Positions 8,592-16,438 of a stretch of DNA of 21,118 nucleotides are shown here, piece after piece. The position numbers and the translations under genes were made by a program. The stretch comes from JBHHYN01 sp046757565 (GTDB taxonomy: Bacteria; Pseudomonadota; Gammaproteobacteria; Eutrophobiales; Eutrophobiaceae). The stretch lies in the NCBI GenBank assembly GCA_046757565.1, contig JBHHYN010000040.1, positions 1-21,118 on the forward strand, read 5' to 3'. Under the pieces are notes generated by a model that saw only the letters and a program-made list of their open reading frames with translations, was not told the origin of the DNA and did not search any database. Numbering within the stretch: position 1 is the first letter of the stretch; each line of letters starts with the position of its first letter.

Positions 8592-9710
8592 CTAATCGTG
8601 ATCACCAATCCGGGACTTCAGCATGAGTGATTTCAGCAGAAACACCCCCCGGGTAACGATCTCATCGCCCGGCGAGAGACCGGACTTGATTTCTACCCAG
8701 CCACCCCTTGTGTTCCCAATTTCAACAGGCTGGGGGTGGAGTTCATCGCCTTCCAGCTTAAAGACCGTATTACCGCCCTGCATGAGCACGATGGCCTGTT
8801 CCGGCAGTGCTATAACAGCATTATCCTGCGCTGTCTGCATGGCTATGGTGACAAATTGACCGGGGTGTAACCGGTCATCGCGGTTATCGACTTCAATACG
8901 CAGCGATTGGGTGCGCGTCGTTTCATCCAAACGGTGGTGCCGCTGGATCACCTTGCCATTAACCCAGGCTGCCTCCCCGGCTTTAATCCTGACCGGCGCG
9001 CCCATCTGCACCGATACGGCCATTTGCGGTGATAACTTTGCTTCCACCCAAAGCACCGATTCATCACTGATTTCCATCAATACCCTGCCGGGCTTAATGA
9101 CTTCACCGATAACAAACTGATCACTGACGACGGTCCCGTTCTGTGATGCCAACAGATCAAATTTACCCGTGGCAAGGATGGGATCGCCTTTTTTCAGCAG
9201 GGCGTCCACCCGGGTTTTTTTCATGCCGTAGGCAAGGACTTTGGCATAGGCCTGTTGACGGGCGACATGTGCTTGAATATAGCGTGACCCGGATACCACA
9301 TCACGCCCCAGTTTTTTGACACGTTGCCACTCTCTGTCTGCAACCAGCAGTTCACCTTGGGCGGTGGCCATCTCCACGCTGGACAGGGTGATCAGTTTCT
9401 GACCACTCCGGACGGTATCCCCAAGCCTTGCATGCCGTGTCATGATTTGCACCGGGATCCGAGTTGTGATCCGGGTGGTGAAATAGGCATTTGCCACCAC
9501 CTCACCTGGTGCCATTAATTCCTTTGCAAGATGATGTAAAGCCACTTTTCCCGTCACAACTCCTTTTGCTGCACGCTCACCTTGATCCATGACAACAACA
9601 CCCTCTGCCCCTTCATGGTCCTTATGATTCTCCTCCGCAAACACATCAAACCAGCTGAGCCATCCGACAAACAGTACAAATAACGCGACATAGCGAAATG
9701 ATTTAAACAT
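8592..9710 (-). CDS. czcB: Periplasmic adaptor (membrane fusion) subunit of the metal RND pump, CzcB/CusB family
   Basis: The 372-residue protein has an N-terminal signal or anchor (residues 5 to about 26) and then a His/Asp/Glu-rich patch (EENHKDHEG) that may bind metal. Barrel-sandwich halves surround a short helical hairpin: VVANAYFTTRITTRIPVQI, GDTVRSGQKLITLSS and ATGKFDLLASQNGTVV, with the lipoyl-like GEVIKPGRVLMEISD. A beta-barrel (VRIKAGEAAW) and a membrane-proximal domain (GLSPGDEIVTRGVFLLKS) follow. It links the inner-membrane pump to the outer-membrane channel. A GAGGAGAAAC ribosome site supports the ATG at 9710. It lies between czcC (56 bp) and czcA (12 bp) in the same operon. Confidence 0.93.
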   Translation of the reverse strand: MFKSFRYVALFVLFVGWLSWFDVFAEENHKDHEGAEGVVVMDQGERAAKGVVTGKVALHHLAKELMAPGEVVANAYFTTRITTRIPVQIMTRHARLGDTVRSGQKLITLSSVEMATAQGELLVADREWQRVKKLGRDVVSGSRYIQAHVARQQAYAKVLAYGMKKTRVDALLKKGDPILATGKFDLLASQNGTVVSDQFVIGEVIKPGRVLMEISDESVLWVEAKLSPQMAVSVQMGAPVRIKAGEAAWVNGKVIQRHHRLDETTRTQSLRIEVDNRDDRLHPGQFVTIAMQTAQDNAVIALPEQAIVLMQGGNTVFKLEGDELHPQPVEIGNTRGGWVEIKSGLSPGDEIVTRGVFLLKSLMLKSRIGDHD

Positions 9711-9766
9711 TGTTGTTTCTCCTCAACCTCTGACTTTTTTTGATTCTTTTACGTTTCACCCGACGC

Positions 9767-11011
9767 TCAGGGCGCCATGGATAAACCCAACCAGGTATCA
9801 ACCTGGCCACTGGCCGCCAACCAGGCAAACCACGTCTGCCAGAGACGGCCGTGTAACTCCGCTGCGGCAATGCGCGTGTCGAGCGTTTGCTTCAGCTGGA
9901 CCAGATAATCCGTCGTACTTAATTCACCAGCACGCCACAGTCGTTCCAGGACAGTAATCTGGTTACCAAGGCTTAGCTGTCCCATATTCAGCCAGTTCTG
10001 CCAGGCCTGATTGGCTAACCGATAGCGATCCAGACTTGTTTTTAATTCTGCACGGGCACGCCGATACAGGTCTTGTGCCTGCAGCTCCATCTGCATCAAC
10101 TCCGCATTGGCCGTATCGACCTCAGCCTTGAAGTTATTCCGCACAAACAGAGGGATGGAAAGCGTTACCCCGGCAAGGATGTCGGGTCCTTCCCGGCCGA
10201 GACGCACTCCCACTGTGGGATCGGGTCGTGTCTGCAGGGTTCGTAATTTCACCATAGAGCTGGCCGCAGCTATCCGCGCAACCTGCGCCCGTATGGCAGG
10301 CAAATCATTGAGAAGTTGTTCGATATCCGGTGCATTAACATCGGCATATGGAGGACTGCCCGGCAATGCCGATAACGATGGCTGCTCTTCTCCGAGCACC
10401 GCAGCGAGCGCCCGGCGTGCATCAGCAAGTGTAAAGGATGACTGTGCCCGCTGCAGTTGTGCTTCCGCCAGGGCAAGGCGCGCCAAATCAAGCTCCACCT
10501 GGTTCAGATCGCCCAATTCCCGTCGTTTGGCAGCAAGAGCAGCAAATTGACGCATCAATTTCTCACGTTCAACGGATAGGCTAAATAACCGCTGATTAAC
10601 ATCGTACTGAACGACGGCGTTAAGCAACTCGATGGCCAACTCTTGCCTGATCCGGTGCAATTCAGCGGTGGCGGTTTCACGCTCATATGACGCAACACGA
10701 CTCCGTGCACCGCGTTTATCGCTCCAATCAATGGATTGATTGATCCCGGCAAAGGCGGCATTGTCGATGGCATCTTCTGCATCGACTTCCAGCGCGGGAT
10801 TATAAAGCGGTCGCTTGCCGGCCCGTTCACGGGCGAGGGCCGCATCGAGTGCAGCCTGTGCGGATTGAACGCCGGGGTTTGAGTTCACTGCATCACGGAC
10901 CAGATCCGAAAGCGCTGAATGTGATTCGGATAGTCCCTCGGCGGAAACTTCAGTGATATGTAAATTCGCGCAACAAAGCATAATGCCAATTACAAGTAAT
11001 TTAGTTCTCAT
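9767..11011 (-). CDS. czcC: Outer-membrane factor of the metal RND pump, CzcC/TolC family
   Basis: The 414-residue protein has a signal peptide (residues 1 to about 24). Two repeats of long alpha-helices with TolC-family features follow: LVRDAVNSNPGVQSAQAALDAA at the start of the first repeat, LYNPALEVDAED, and VTLSIPLFVRNNFKAEV in the second. It should form the trimeric outer-membrane channel that exports metal with CzcA and CzcB. The ATG at 11011 has a CAGG site about 8 bp upstream. About 200 bp separates it from the CzcI-like gene, including a small palindrome that might attenuate transcription. Confidence 0.92.
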   Translation of the reverse strand: MRTKLLVIGIMLCCANLHITEVSAEGLSESHSALSDLVRDAVNSNPGVQSAQAALDAALARERAGKRPLYNPALEVDAEDAIDNAAFAGINQSIDWSDKRGARSRVASYERETATAELHRIRQELAIELLNAVVQYDVNQRLFSLSVEREKLMRQFAALAAKRRELGDLNQVELDLARLALAEAQLQRAQSSFTLADARRALAAVLGEEQPSLSALPGSPPYADVNAPDIEQLLNDLPAIRAQVARIAAASSMVKLRTLQTRPDPTVGVRLGREGPDILAGVTLSIPLFVRNNFKAEVDTANAELMQMELQAQDLYRRARAELKTSLDRYRLANQAWQNWLNMGQLSLGNQITVLERLWRAGELSTTDYLVQLKQTLDTRIAAAELHGRLWQTWFAWLAASGQVDTWLGLSMAP

Positions 11012-11124
11012 ACTTAACCTGCAAGTAAAAACCGGTTGAGAGTAGCGATTGGCGGTCTCAAGGATGGAAATCCCACGGGGACCAATCCGGGTGCCGTATT
11101 GATGGTAAAAAAATTATGAAAACA

Positions 11125-11137
11125 GCGATTTAATCGC
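11125..11137 (-). terminator. Small palindrome with downstream T-rich tract between czcI-like gene and czcC
   Basis: The palindrome GCGAT-TTA-ATCGC is followed, on the minus strand, by TGTTTTCATAATTTTTTT. The five- to six-pair stem is short and the T-tract starts late, so this is a weak terminator or attenuator candidate. If active, it would lower expression of czcCBA relative to the czcI-like gene. Confidence 0.3.
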
Positions 11138-11209
11138 CATTTATAGACGCTTCAAGGTCACCATTACCAGCACGTCCACATACGACAAAAACGTGTAGTA
11201 AAAAAGTGA

Positions 11210-11524
11210 TCAGGCTATTGGTGGACGATATGGGGGGGCAGAAATACCTGGGAAGTAATTATTATGGGAAATGACAAATTGCTGACCCAAAACAGATAAT
11301 GAAATATTCTGACTGGTTAGGAAACAACCCAGAAAGTGTGCTGACATATGACAACAATGATCACAACCAACATCATTATCTGAATTAACGGGCATATGAT
11401 TATCAAAATTTTGTACAAATTCCACACTTTGATCCTGGGATAGATGACTATAGGAAAGGGCCGGCCAGATCACACTGGAAACCAGAATAAAAATTGATAT
11501 CAGTTTCGTTATCCAAACACGCAT
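11210..11524 (-). CDS. czcI: Small secreted metal-binding-type protein, CzcI-like
   Basis: The 104-residue protein has a clear signal peptide (ITKLISIFILVSSVIWPALSYS, residues 6 to about 26). A Cys/His cluster in the middle reads CDHCCHMSAHFLGC, and the protein ends in SAPPYRPPIA. Small periplasmic proteins with Cys/His clusters and a Pro-rich end are found just upstream of czcC; CzcI of Cupriavidus has this position and is implicated in control of the efflux system. It is the first gene of the operon. The ribosome site is weak, but the signal peptide begins exactly at this Met. The CzcI assignment rests on position and general features rather than strong similarity. Confidence 0.65.
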   Translation of the reverse strand: MRVWITKLISIFILVSSVIWPALSYSHLSQDQSVEFVQNFDNHMPVNSDNDVGCDHCCHMSAHFLGCFLTSQNISLSVLGQQFVISHNNYFPGISAPPYRPPIA

Positions 11525-11607
11525 TCGCTTAATATCAGTTAATTTAATAAATATTGCAACATAATACTGCCAGAATCATCATCCTTCATTTTACACCTGT
11601 CAGTCAC

Positions 11608-11635
11608 ATTATCAGGAATTTTAATAAATCATCAA
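11608..11635 (-). promoter_or_regulatory. Candidate sigma-70 promoter of the czc operon
   Basis: On the minus strand there is TTGATG (11630-11635), a 16-bp spacer and GATAAT (11608-11613), giving a start about 77 nt before the CzcI-like gene. I see no MerR-type dyad or overlong spacer, so metal induction would need another regulator (for example a two-component system) not encoded nearby. Confidence 0.35.
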
Positions 11636-11851
11636 TACATTACGAATATTAACCAAGACATCCTTGTACGCAGGTTCACAGCCGGCCTGCAAGGGCTGTG
11701 TGGGAGTATATAGGAGATAAGCCATTTCAAGAACATTCTCATCTTTCCAGTCTTGATATCCTTGATGGTGGGGATATGCATATACCCTCTTCCATAACAA
11801 GGAACCAATGGTTTCAGGATATATATTAATTTAACAACCCCCTTAATTTCA

Positions 11852-11880
11852 TTCATTTTTTCCAAGAAGATGCCTATAAT
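11852..11880 (+). promoter_or_regulatory. Candidate sigma-70 promoter of hinT
   Basis: A perfect -10 TATAAT lies at 11875-11880, with a TG two bases upstream of it. A poor -35 (TTCATT, 11852-11857) is 17 bp away. The expected start lies about 40 nt before the hinT ATG. Confidence 0.45.
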
Positions 11881-11925
11881 GCGCATCCTGATAGAAAATC
11901 AATCGGTGCCAGACACAGAGACAAC

Positions 11926-12267
11926 ATGTCAGAGACGCTTTTCAGCAAAATAATCGATCGGGAAATAGCGGCGGATATTGTCTATGAGGATGATCTGTGT
12001 CTGGCAATCAGAGACATTAATCCCCAGGCGCCGGTACATATCCTAGTCATCCCCAAAAAACCGATCGCCATGATGACTGACGCCACCGGCCAGGATCAGT
12101 CGCTTATTGGTCATCTGTTCCTGACCGCAAACAGGATCGCCGCCGAGCAGGGTATTGCCGATGCCTTTCGCCTGATCGTTAATAATGGCGAACGCGCCGG
12201 ACAGAGTGTCTTTCACCTGCACATCCATATCCTCGGCGGCCGGTCATTTAGCTGGCCACCGGGTTAA
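11926..12267 (+). CDS. hinT: HIT-family purine nucleoside phosphoramidase (HinT-like)
   Basis: The 113-residue single-domain histidine-triad protein starts LFSKIIDREIAADIVYEDD, as in HinT. It has the nucleotide-binding stretch APVHILVIPKKP and the catalytic triad HLHIHILGGR near the C-terminus. HinT-type enzymes hydrolyse AMP-lysine and other nucleoside phosphoramidates in the cytosol. The length is normal for the family. It is followed after 39 bp by the DAHP synthase gene in the same direction, so the two may be co-transcribed; no functional link is obvious. The ribosome site is weak. Confidence 0.93.
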   Translation: MSETLFSKIIDREIAADIVYEDDLCLAIRDINPQAPVHILVIPKKPIAMMTDATGQDQSLIGHLFLTANRIAAEQGIADAFRLIVNNGERAGQSVFHLHIHILGGRSFSWPPG

Positions 12268-12306
12268 TTACTCACTTTCTTTTCCACCTTATTCCCGCCC
12301 TCTAAT

Positions 12307-13362
12307 ATGTACAAAACGGATGATCTGCGCATTGCGTCTATCAAGGCGGTTACGCCGCCGACGGAGATCTGTGAAGACATACCCATCTCGGAGAAGACGT
12401 CGAAGACCGTCTATGAGACCCGCCGTGTCATCCATAATATTCTGGCAGGAAAGGACGATCGGCTGATGGTCGTTTCAGGCCCCTGTTCAATACATAATCC
12501 GGATGCAGCAAAGAGTTATGCAACAAGATTAAAGACCCTGATCGATGCATTAAGTGACGATCTGTTCATTATCATGCGGGTCTATTTTGAAAAACCACGT
12601 ACGACAGTTGGTTGGAAAGGTCTGATCAATGACCCGGATCTGGATGGCAGCTTTCATATCAACAAGGGCCTGCGTGTCGCCCGGCAACTGTTACTCGACT
12701 TGAATGAAATGGGTGTGCCCGCCGGTACCGAGTTTCTGGATATCATAACACCCCAATATATTGCCGATCTGGTTAGTTGGGGCGCCATCGGTGCACGCAC
12801 CACTGAAAGTCAGGTACATCGCGAGGTGGTTTCAGGCATGTCCTGTCCAATTGGTTTCAAGAACGGCACGGATGGCACTATCAAAATAGCCGTAGACGCC
12901 ATACGCGCCGCTTCACAACCCCACCATTTTCTATCACTAAGAAAAGAGGGAAATTCAGCTATATTCGAGACCACAGGCAACCAGGACTGCCACATCATCC
13001 TGCGTGGAGGGAAAGAACCCAACTACGATTCCGAAAGTATTAACAAGGCAGCTGTTGAACTCAAGGACGCCAATCTGCCGGCGCGAATTATGGTTGACTT
13101 CAGCCATGCCAATAGCCGTAAACAACACCAGCAGCAGATTCTGGTCGGTCACGATGTGGCCGGTCAGATTAGCCGTGGCGAGAAGCGCATTTTCGGTGTC
13201 ATGATCGAGAGTCACCTGCTGGCCGGCAGGCAGGATGTCGTGCCGGGGAAGGAACTGACATACGGTCAGAGTATTACCGATGCCTGCCTGGGATGGGAGG
13301 ATACCGAATCCCTTATTCACGAACTGGCCACCGCATCCAATAAAAGGCGTTTAACTAACTGA
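12307..13362 (+). CDS. aroG: 3-deoxy-7-phosphoheptulonate (DAHP) synthase, AroG/AroF type
   Basis: The 351-residue class I DAHP synthase condenses phosphoenolpyruvate and erythrose 4-phosphate at the first step of the shikimate pathway. Metal ligands are visible as Cys in SGPCSIHN, His in VDFSHANS, Glu in VMIESHL and Asp in SITDACLGW. Substrate motifs MRVYFEKPRTTVGWKGL and GFKNGTDG are intact, and the length matches E. coli AroG (350). Which aromatic amino acid inhibits it cannot be decided with confidence. Its last 12 bp overlap the 3' end of the convergent znuB gene. Confidence 0.95.
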   Translation: MYKTDDLRIASIKAVTPPTEICEDIPISEKTSKTVYETRRVIHNILAGKDDRLMVVSGPCSIHNPDAAKSYATRLKTLIDALSDDLFIIMRVYFEKPRTTVGWKGLINDPDLDGSFHINKGLRVARQLLLDLNEMGVPAGTEFLDIITPQYIADLVSWGAIGARTTESQVHREVVSGMSCPIGFKNGTDGTIKIAVDAIRAASQPHHFLSLRKEGNSAIFETTGNQDCHIILRGGKEPNYDSESINKAAVELKDANLPARIMVDFSHANSRKQHQQQILVGHDVAGQISRGEKRIFGVMIESHLLAGRQDVVPGKELTYGQSITDACLGWEDTESLIHELATASNKRRLTN

Positions 13363-14193
13363 AGATCGTTTCCGCATTCGGATCATCATTCTCCGCGACA
13401 GTATCGAACCCAGGTAGACACAACCCGCCAGAATAATGATTGTTGCTCCCGATGGCAGATCGGGCTGATAGGAAAGCATCAGGCCTGTTATCGTTATAAA
13501 CATGCTGAATAACACAGACAGGATCATCATGCGCGGCATTGAACCCACAAACTGTGCGGCGCTTGCCGCCGGCAGGACCAGAAGGGCTATGACAAGAATG
13601 AGACCGACAATCTGGATTAACAGTACTACTGTCAGTGCAATCATACATAACATCAGTATATAAATCGCCTCCACATTCACGCCACGCAGGGAGGCGTATT
13701 CCTCATCGAATGCAGTTGCAAGAAATTGTTTATAAAAAACAAACACCGTAGCGATGATGGCGATATCCAGCGCCAGCATGAATATAAGTTCCCGCCGGGA
13801 TACCAGTAGTATATTGCCAAATAAATAACTCATCAGATCGACGTTGTAGCCTGGTGTCCGGGAAATAAATAAAATACCAACAGCCATGCCGACGGACCAG
13901 AATGCTGCAATCAGGATATCCTCATCCTGCTGCCAGCGTAATTTGATCCAGCCAATCAGGATGGCAGCAACCAGCGCGGCGGCAATGGCGCCCAACAGCG
14001 GAGAACCGCCAAGAAAATACGCTACCCCCATACCCGCGAGCACCGTATGGGCAATACCTCCAGCAAGGAATCCGACCCGTTTCACAACAACATAGGAGCC
14101 GATAATGCCGCAACCAACACTGGCCAACAGACAGGCAATCATGGCATGTTGCATGAAACGGTAACTGAAAATAGTCGCGATAGATTCAAACAT
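13351..14193 (-). CDS. znuB: Zinc ABC transporter permease ZnuB
   Basis: The 280-residue protein is an ABC-3 family inner-membrane permease with about eight hydrophobic segments. Family motifs are GSYVVVKRVGFLAGGIAHTVLAGMGVAYFLG near residues 29-60 (the AHT/AHS region) and LLVLPAASA near residue 210. It forms the channel for zinc delivered by ZnuA. It lies 6 bp after znuC and is the last gene of the zur-znuACB operon. The 3' end overlaps aroG by 12 bp in convergent orientation. Confidence 0.94.
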   Translation of the reverse strand: MFESIATIFSYRFMQHAMIACLLASVGCGIIGSYVVVKRVGFLAGGIAHTVLAGMGVAYFLGGSPLLGAIAAALVAAILIGWIKLRWQQDEDILIAAFWSVGMAVGILFISRTPGYNVDLMSYLFGNILLVSRRELIFMLALDIAIIATVFVFYKQFLATAFDEEYASLRGVNVEAIYILMLCMIALTVVLLIQIVGLILVIALLVLPAASAAQFVGSMPRMMILSVLFSMFITITGLMLSYQPDLPSGATIIILAGCVYLGSILSRRMMIRMRKRSSVS

Positions 14194-14199
14194 CAGGGA

Positions 14200-14925
14200 T
14201 CAGTGGACATGCTGGATCATTTTCACCGGCGCCCCATATAGCTGCTCGATGGTTTTCCCGCTTATCTCCCCGGTTTTATGGCAGACCAGTGTCCGGTTCA
14301 AACAGCCGACACGGTCTACGTAACCGGATATGAAGCTGATGTCATGGGACACGACAATAATTGTCATGTGTTCATTGTAGTGATTGAGCAAGGCAAATAT
14401 ATCTTCTTCGGCACGGATATCAATATTGGCCGTTGGTTCATCGAGTATGAGTATCTCAGGTGATCCGGCAAGTGCCCTGGCAATGAGCATGCGCTGTACC
14501 TGCCCCCCGGACAAGGTATTGATTTGTTGTTTTGCCATGTCCTCTATCTCGACAGCGCACATGGCTTCACGGGCAAGCATCTTGTCCGTTTTGCCGAACG
14601 TTCCAATGGAAGAGGTCCGGCCCAGCCTGCCGAGTACCACCACGTCCTCGACATTGATGGGAAAATGTCGGGAATAGGAAGGGTATTGTGGCACATAACC
14701 GATCTGTGCCCGGATTTCCCTGGGGGATTTCCCCATAATGGTGACCTGTCCCTGTTCCGGCATTAATAAACCGAGCATCAATTTTAACAAAGTGCTCTTA
14801 CCGCCTGCGTTAGGTCCAATGAGCCCGAAAAATTCCTCCTGCGCGATTGCCAGGTTAATATTTTTCAGCACTCTCGCATGACCATACGAGAAGCTTACGT
14901 TGTTGAATTCAATTAACGGACGCAT
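14200..14925 (-). CDS. znuC: Zinc ABC transporter ATPase ZnuC
   Basis: The 241-residue ABC ATPase powers ZnuB. Visible motifs are Walker A GPNAGGKST (about residues 37-45), Q-loop GYVPQ, signature LSGGQVQR, Walker B ILILDEPTAN and switch VVSHD. Its strongest relatives are zinc/manganese importers. It starts 2 bp after the znuA stop, so translation is likely coupled. Confidence 0.95.
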   Translation of the reverse strand: MRPLIEFNNVSFSYGHARVLKNINLAIAQEEFFGLIGPNAGGKSTLLKLMLGLLMPEQGQVTIMGKSPREIRAQIGYVPQYPSYSRHFPINVEDVVVLGRLGRTSSIGTFGKTDKMLAREAMCAVEIEDMAKQQINTLSGGQVQRMLIARALAGSPEILILDEPTANIDIRAEEDIFALLNHYNEHMTIIVVSHDISFISGYVDRVGCLNRTLVCHKTGEISGKTIEQLYGAPVKMIQHVH

Positions 14926-14927
14926 AA

Positions 14928-15788
14928 TTATTTTACTGCTTCAGCGATCAGCCTGGTAACTTTACGAAGGTTGTCGATGTAATTTCCCGAGAGCGGATCG
15001 ATGATCACAACCTTTGCATCCAGTTCATCGGCAAGTATGACGAACGCTCCCGATTTATACTGTTTTTGCAAAAACAGGGTGGCGATCTTCTCCCTTTTTG
15101 CCAGATCGATCAGTTCCGCCAGGCCACGTGGCCCTCTCTCTCTGCCATTTACTTCTAGAGATACCTGTTTAAGACCGTAAGCATCGGTGTAATAGCCCCA
15201 TGCCCCATGAGAAACGATGATATAGGGGATGCGCTTCCCCTCAAGCATTGACTGAACATAAGCATGCAGCGCGTTCAGTTTGGCAACCAACGACCGGTAA
15301 TTCGATTCGTAATAATGCCCATCGTGGGGATCTTTCATCACCAACTCCTCCTTAATCTGATTTGCCAGGATTACCATATTCCCGGGGCTGGTCCAGATAT
15401 GAGGATCCGGGGCGCCGGCCTTTCTCCCGTCAGTATCGTAAACTGCTGCAGCGTTGAAATTTCTGTATGCGATCTCCCGGCAACATTCGATGATCCTGAT
15501 GTGCCTGTTTATAGATGCAATGGTTTGCATCCAGATATCCTCAAACGGCAGACCGATGCGGAAATAGAGATCGGCCTGATTCAATGCAGCCATTTGTCTT
15601 GCTGTAGGGTCGTAGGTTTCCGGGCTGTAGCCAGGCGCTATCATGGTATTCACAACCACCTTGTCCCCCCCGATGCGTTCAACAAGAAATCTCTGTGGAG
15701 GGATACTGACAAAGACCTGGATCCTGACGTCACCCATTGCATCGCTGCCAAGGGCACTTAATAAAACAAACAGAAATAATCCAGACAT
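14928..15788 (-). CDS. znuA: Zinc ABC transporter periplasmic binding protein (ZnuA-like)
   Basis: The 286-residue cluster A-I solute-binding protein has an N-terminal hydrophobic signal (SGLFLFVLLSALG). Ligand positions of the family are His130 (DPHIWTSP), His194 (SHGAWGYY) and an acidic residue near the end (Asp272, GNYID). The first ligand, normally His in SPHTYEP, is Glu here (SPETYDP, Glu57). There is no His-rich loop of the E. coli ZnuA kind. The signal peptide is short. An in-frame stop lies nine codons upstream, so ATG 15788 is the most upstream ATG possible. It lies 24 bp after zur. Confidence 0.88.
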   Translation of the reverse strand: MSGLFLFVLLSALGSDAMGDVRIQVFVSIPPQRFLVERIGGDKVVVNTMIAPGYSPETYDPTARQMAALNQADLYFRIGLPFEDIWMQTIASINRHIRIIECCREIAYRNFNAAAVYDTDGRKAGAPDPHIWTSPGNMVILANQIKEELVMKDPHDGHYYESNYRSLVAKLNALHAYVQSMLEGKRIPYIIVSHGAWGYYTDAYGLKQVSLEVNGRERGPRGLAELIDLAKREKIATLFLQKQYKSGAFVILADELDAKVVIIDPLSGNYIDNLRKVTRLIAEAVK

Positions 15789-15812
15789 TTGGTCAACCGT
15801 GGACTGTGATGC

Positions 15813-16307
15813 TTATTCGTTACAGTCACATTCAGCACACAGACCGTCTATTTCAATGGTCTGGTTTTCGATCACAAAACCGAGTTGCTGCGCCTTCGAC
15901 GCGATCAACCCCACAATATCGTTATCGTCAATCTCAGCAACCTCACCGCAGACACGGCATATTAAAAACTGGCCGGTATTGGAATGACCGGGCTCACCGC
16001 AACCGACATAGGCATTTAACGACTCGATCTTGTGGACGAAGCCTTCTGCCTGCAGGAAATCCAGTGCCCGGTAAACGGTGGGTGGCGCCGCTCTTTTTTT
16101 CTCTCTTTGCAGGTGCTCAAGTATGTCATAGGCCTTCACCGGCTCATGGCTGCCCCAGACCAGTTCCAACACCCGGTGACGTAACCGGGTCAGGCGTAAA
16201 CCACGTTCAGCACAGGTCGTTTCAGCCTTTGCCAGCGCCATACCCAGACATTGGGAGTGGGAATGATGGTGCTCCTTGAACGGAGAGAGAATGTTGCTGT
16301 CAGTCAT
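15813..16307 (-). CDS. zur: Zinc uptake regulator Zur (Fur family)
   Basis: The 164-residue Fur-family repressor has a winged-helix N-terminal domain (GLRLTRLRHRVLELVW, then PPTVYRALDFLQAEGFVHKIES). Its C-terminal dimer domain has structural zinc Cys pairs C117/C120 (CRVC) and C157/C160 (CAEC, plus C162). It opens with a His-rich segment (HHHSHS). The linkage to znuACB and a Zur palindrome 33 bp upstream identify it as Zur rather than Fur. It should repress zinc uptake when zinc is sufficient and probably regulates itself. Ribosome site GAAGG, ATG 16307. Confidence 0.94.
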   Translation of the reverse strand: MTDSNILSPFKEHHHSHSQCLGMALAKAETTCAERGLRLTRLRHRVLELVWGSHEPVKAYDILEHLQREKKRAAPPTVYRALDFLQAEGFVHKIESLNAYVGCGEPGHSNTGQFLICRVCGEVAEIDDNDIVGLIASKAQQLGFVIENQTIEIDGLCAECDCNE

Positions 16308-16339
16308 AACTTAGCCTTCACAATGAGGGGTAATGATGT

Positions 16340-16358
16340 TATGTTATAATATAACATA
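16340..16358. promoter_or_regulatory. Zur-box operator between zur and tusA-like gene
   Basis: This is a perfect 19-bp palindrome, TATGTTATAATATAACATA, centred on 16349. It matches the gammaproteobacterial Zur consensus core TGTTATANTATAACA. It overlaps -10-like A+T sequence upstream of zur (start 16307) and also lies upstream of the divergent tusA-like gene. Zinc-loaded Zur bound here should repress zur-znuACB and could affect the divergent gene. Confidence 0.9.
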
Positions 16359-16438
16359 TTCACTGGAAAATCTCCTGTTTGTAGAAAGGCTGATAAACTG
16401 ACTGCCGGTTACGAATGATTTATCTTCCGTTGTCATTG

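Larger units (their letters stand above)
11525..11925. other. 401-bp divergent intergenic region between czcI-like gene and hinT
   Basis: The A+T-rich region holds promoters for both flanking transcription units (annotated separately) and an interlocked pair of inverted repeats at 11670-11700. An 84-codon minus-strand frame (11632-11886) runs through it, but it lacks a ribosome site, resembles nothing I recognise and would cover the hinT promoter, so I do not call it. Confidence 0.5.

Noticed and set aside
11525..11575. TTGCAA-19-TATTAA as a MerR-type promoter in front of the CzcI-like gene
   Set aside because: The spacer length fits, but there is no dyad in the spacer and transcription would start at or inside the start codon.
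11632..11886. 84-codon minus-strand frame in the czcI-hinT intergenic region
   Set aside because: It has no ribosome site, no family resemblance and no signal peptide, and it covers the hinT promoter and the interlocked repeats.
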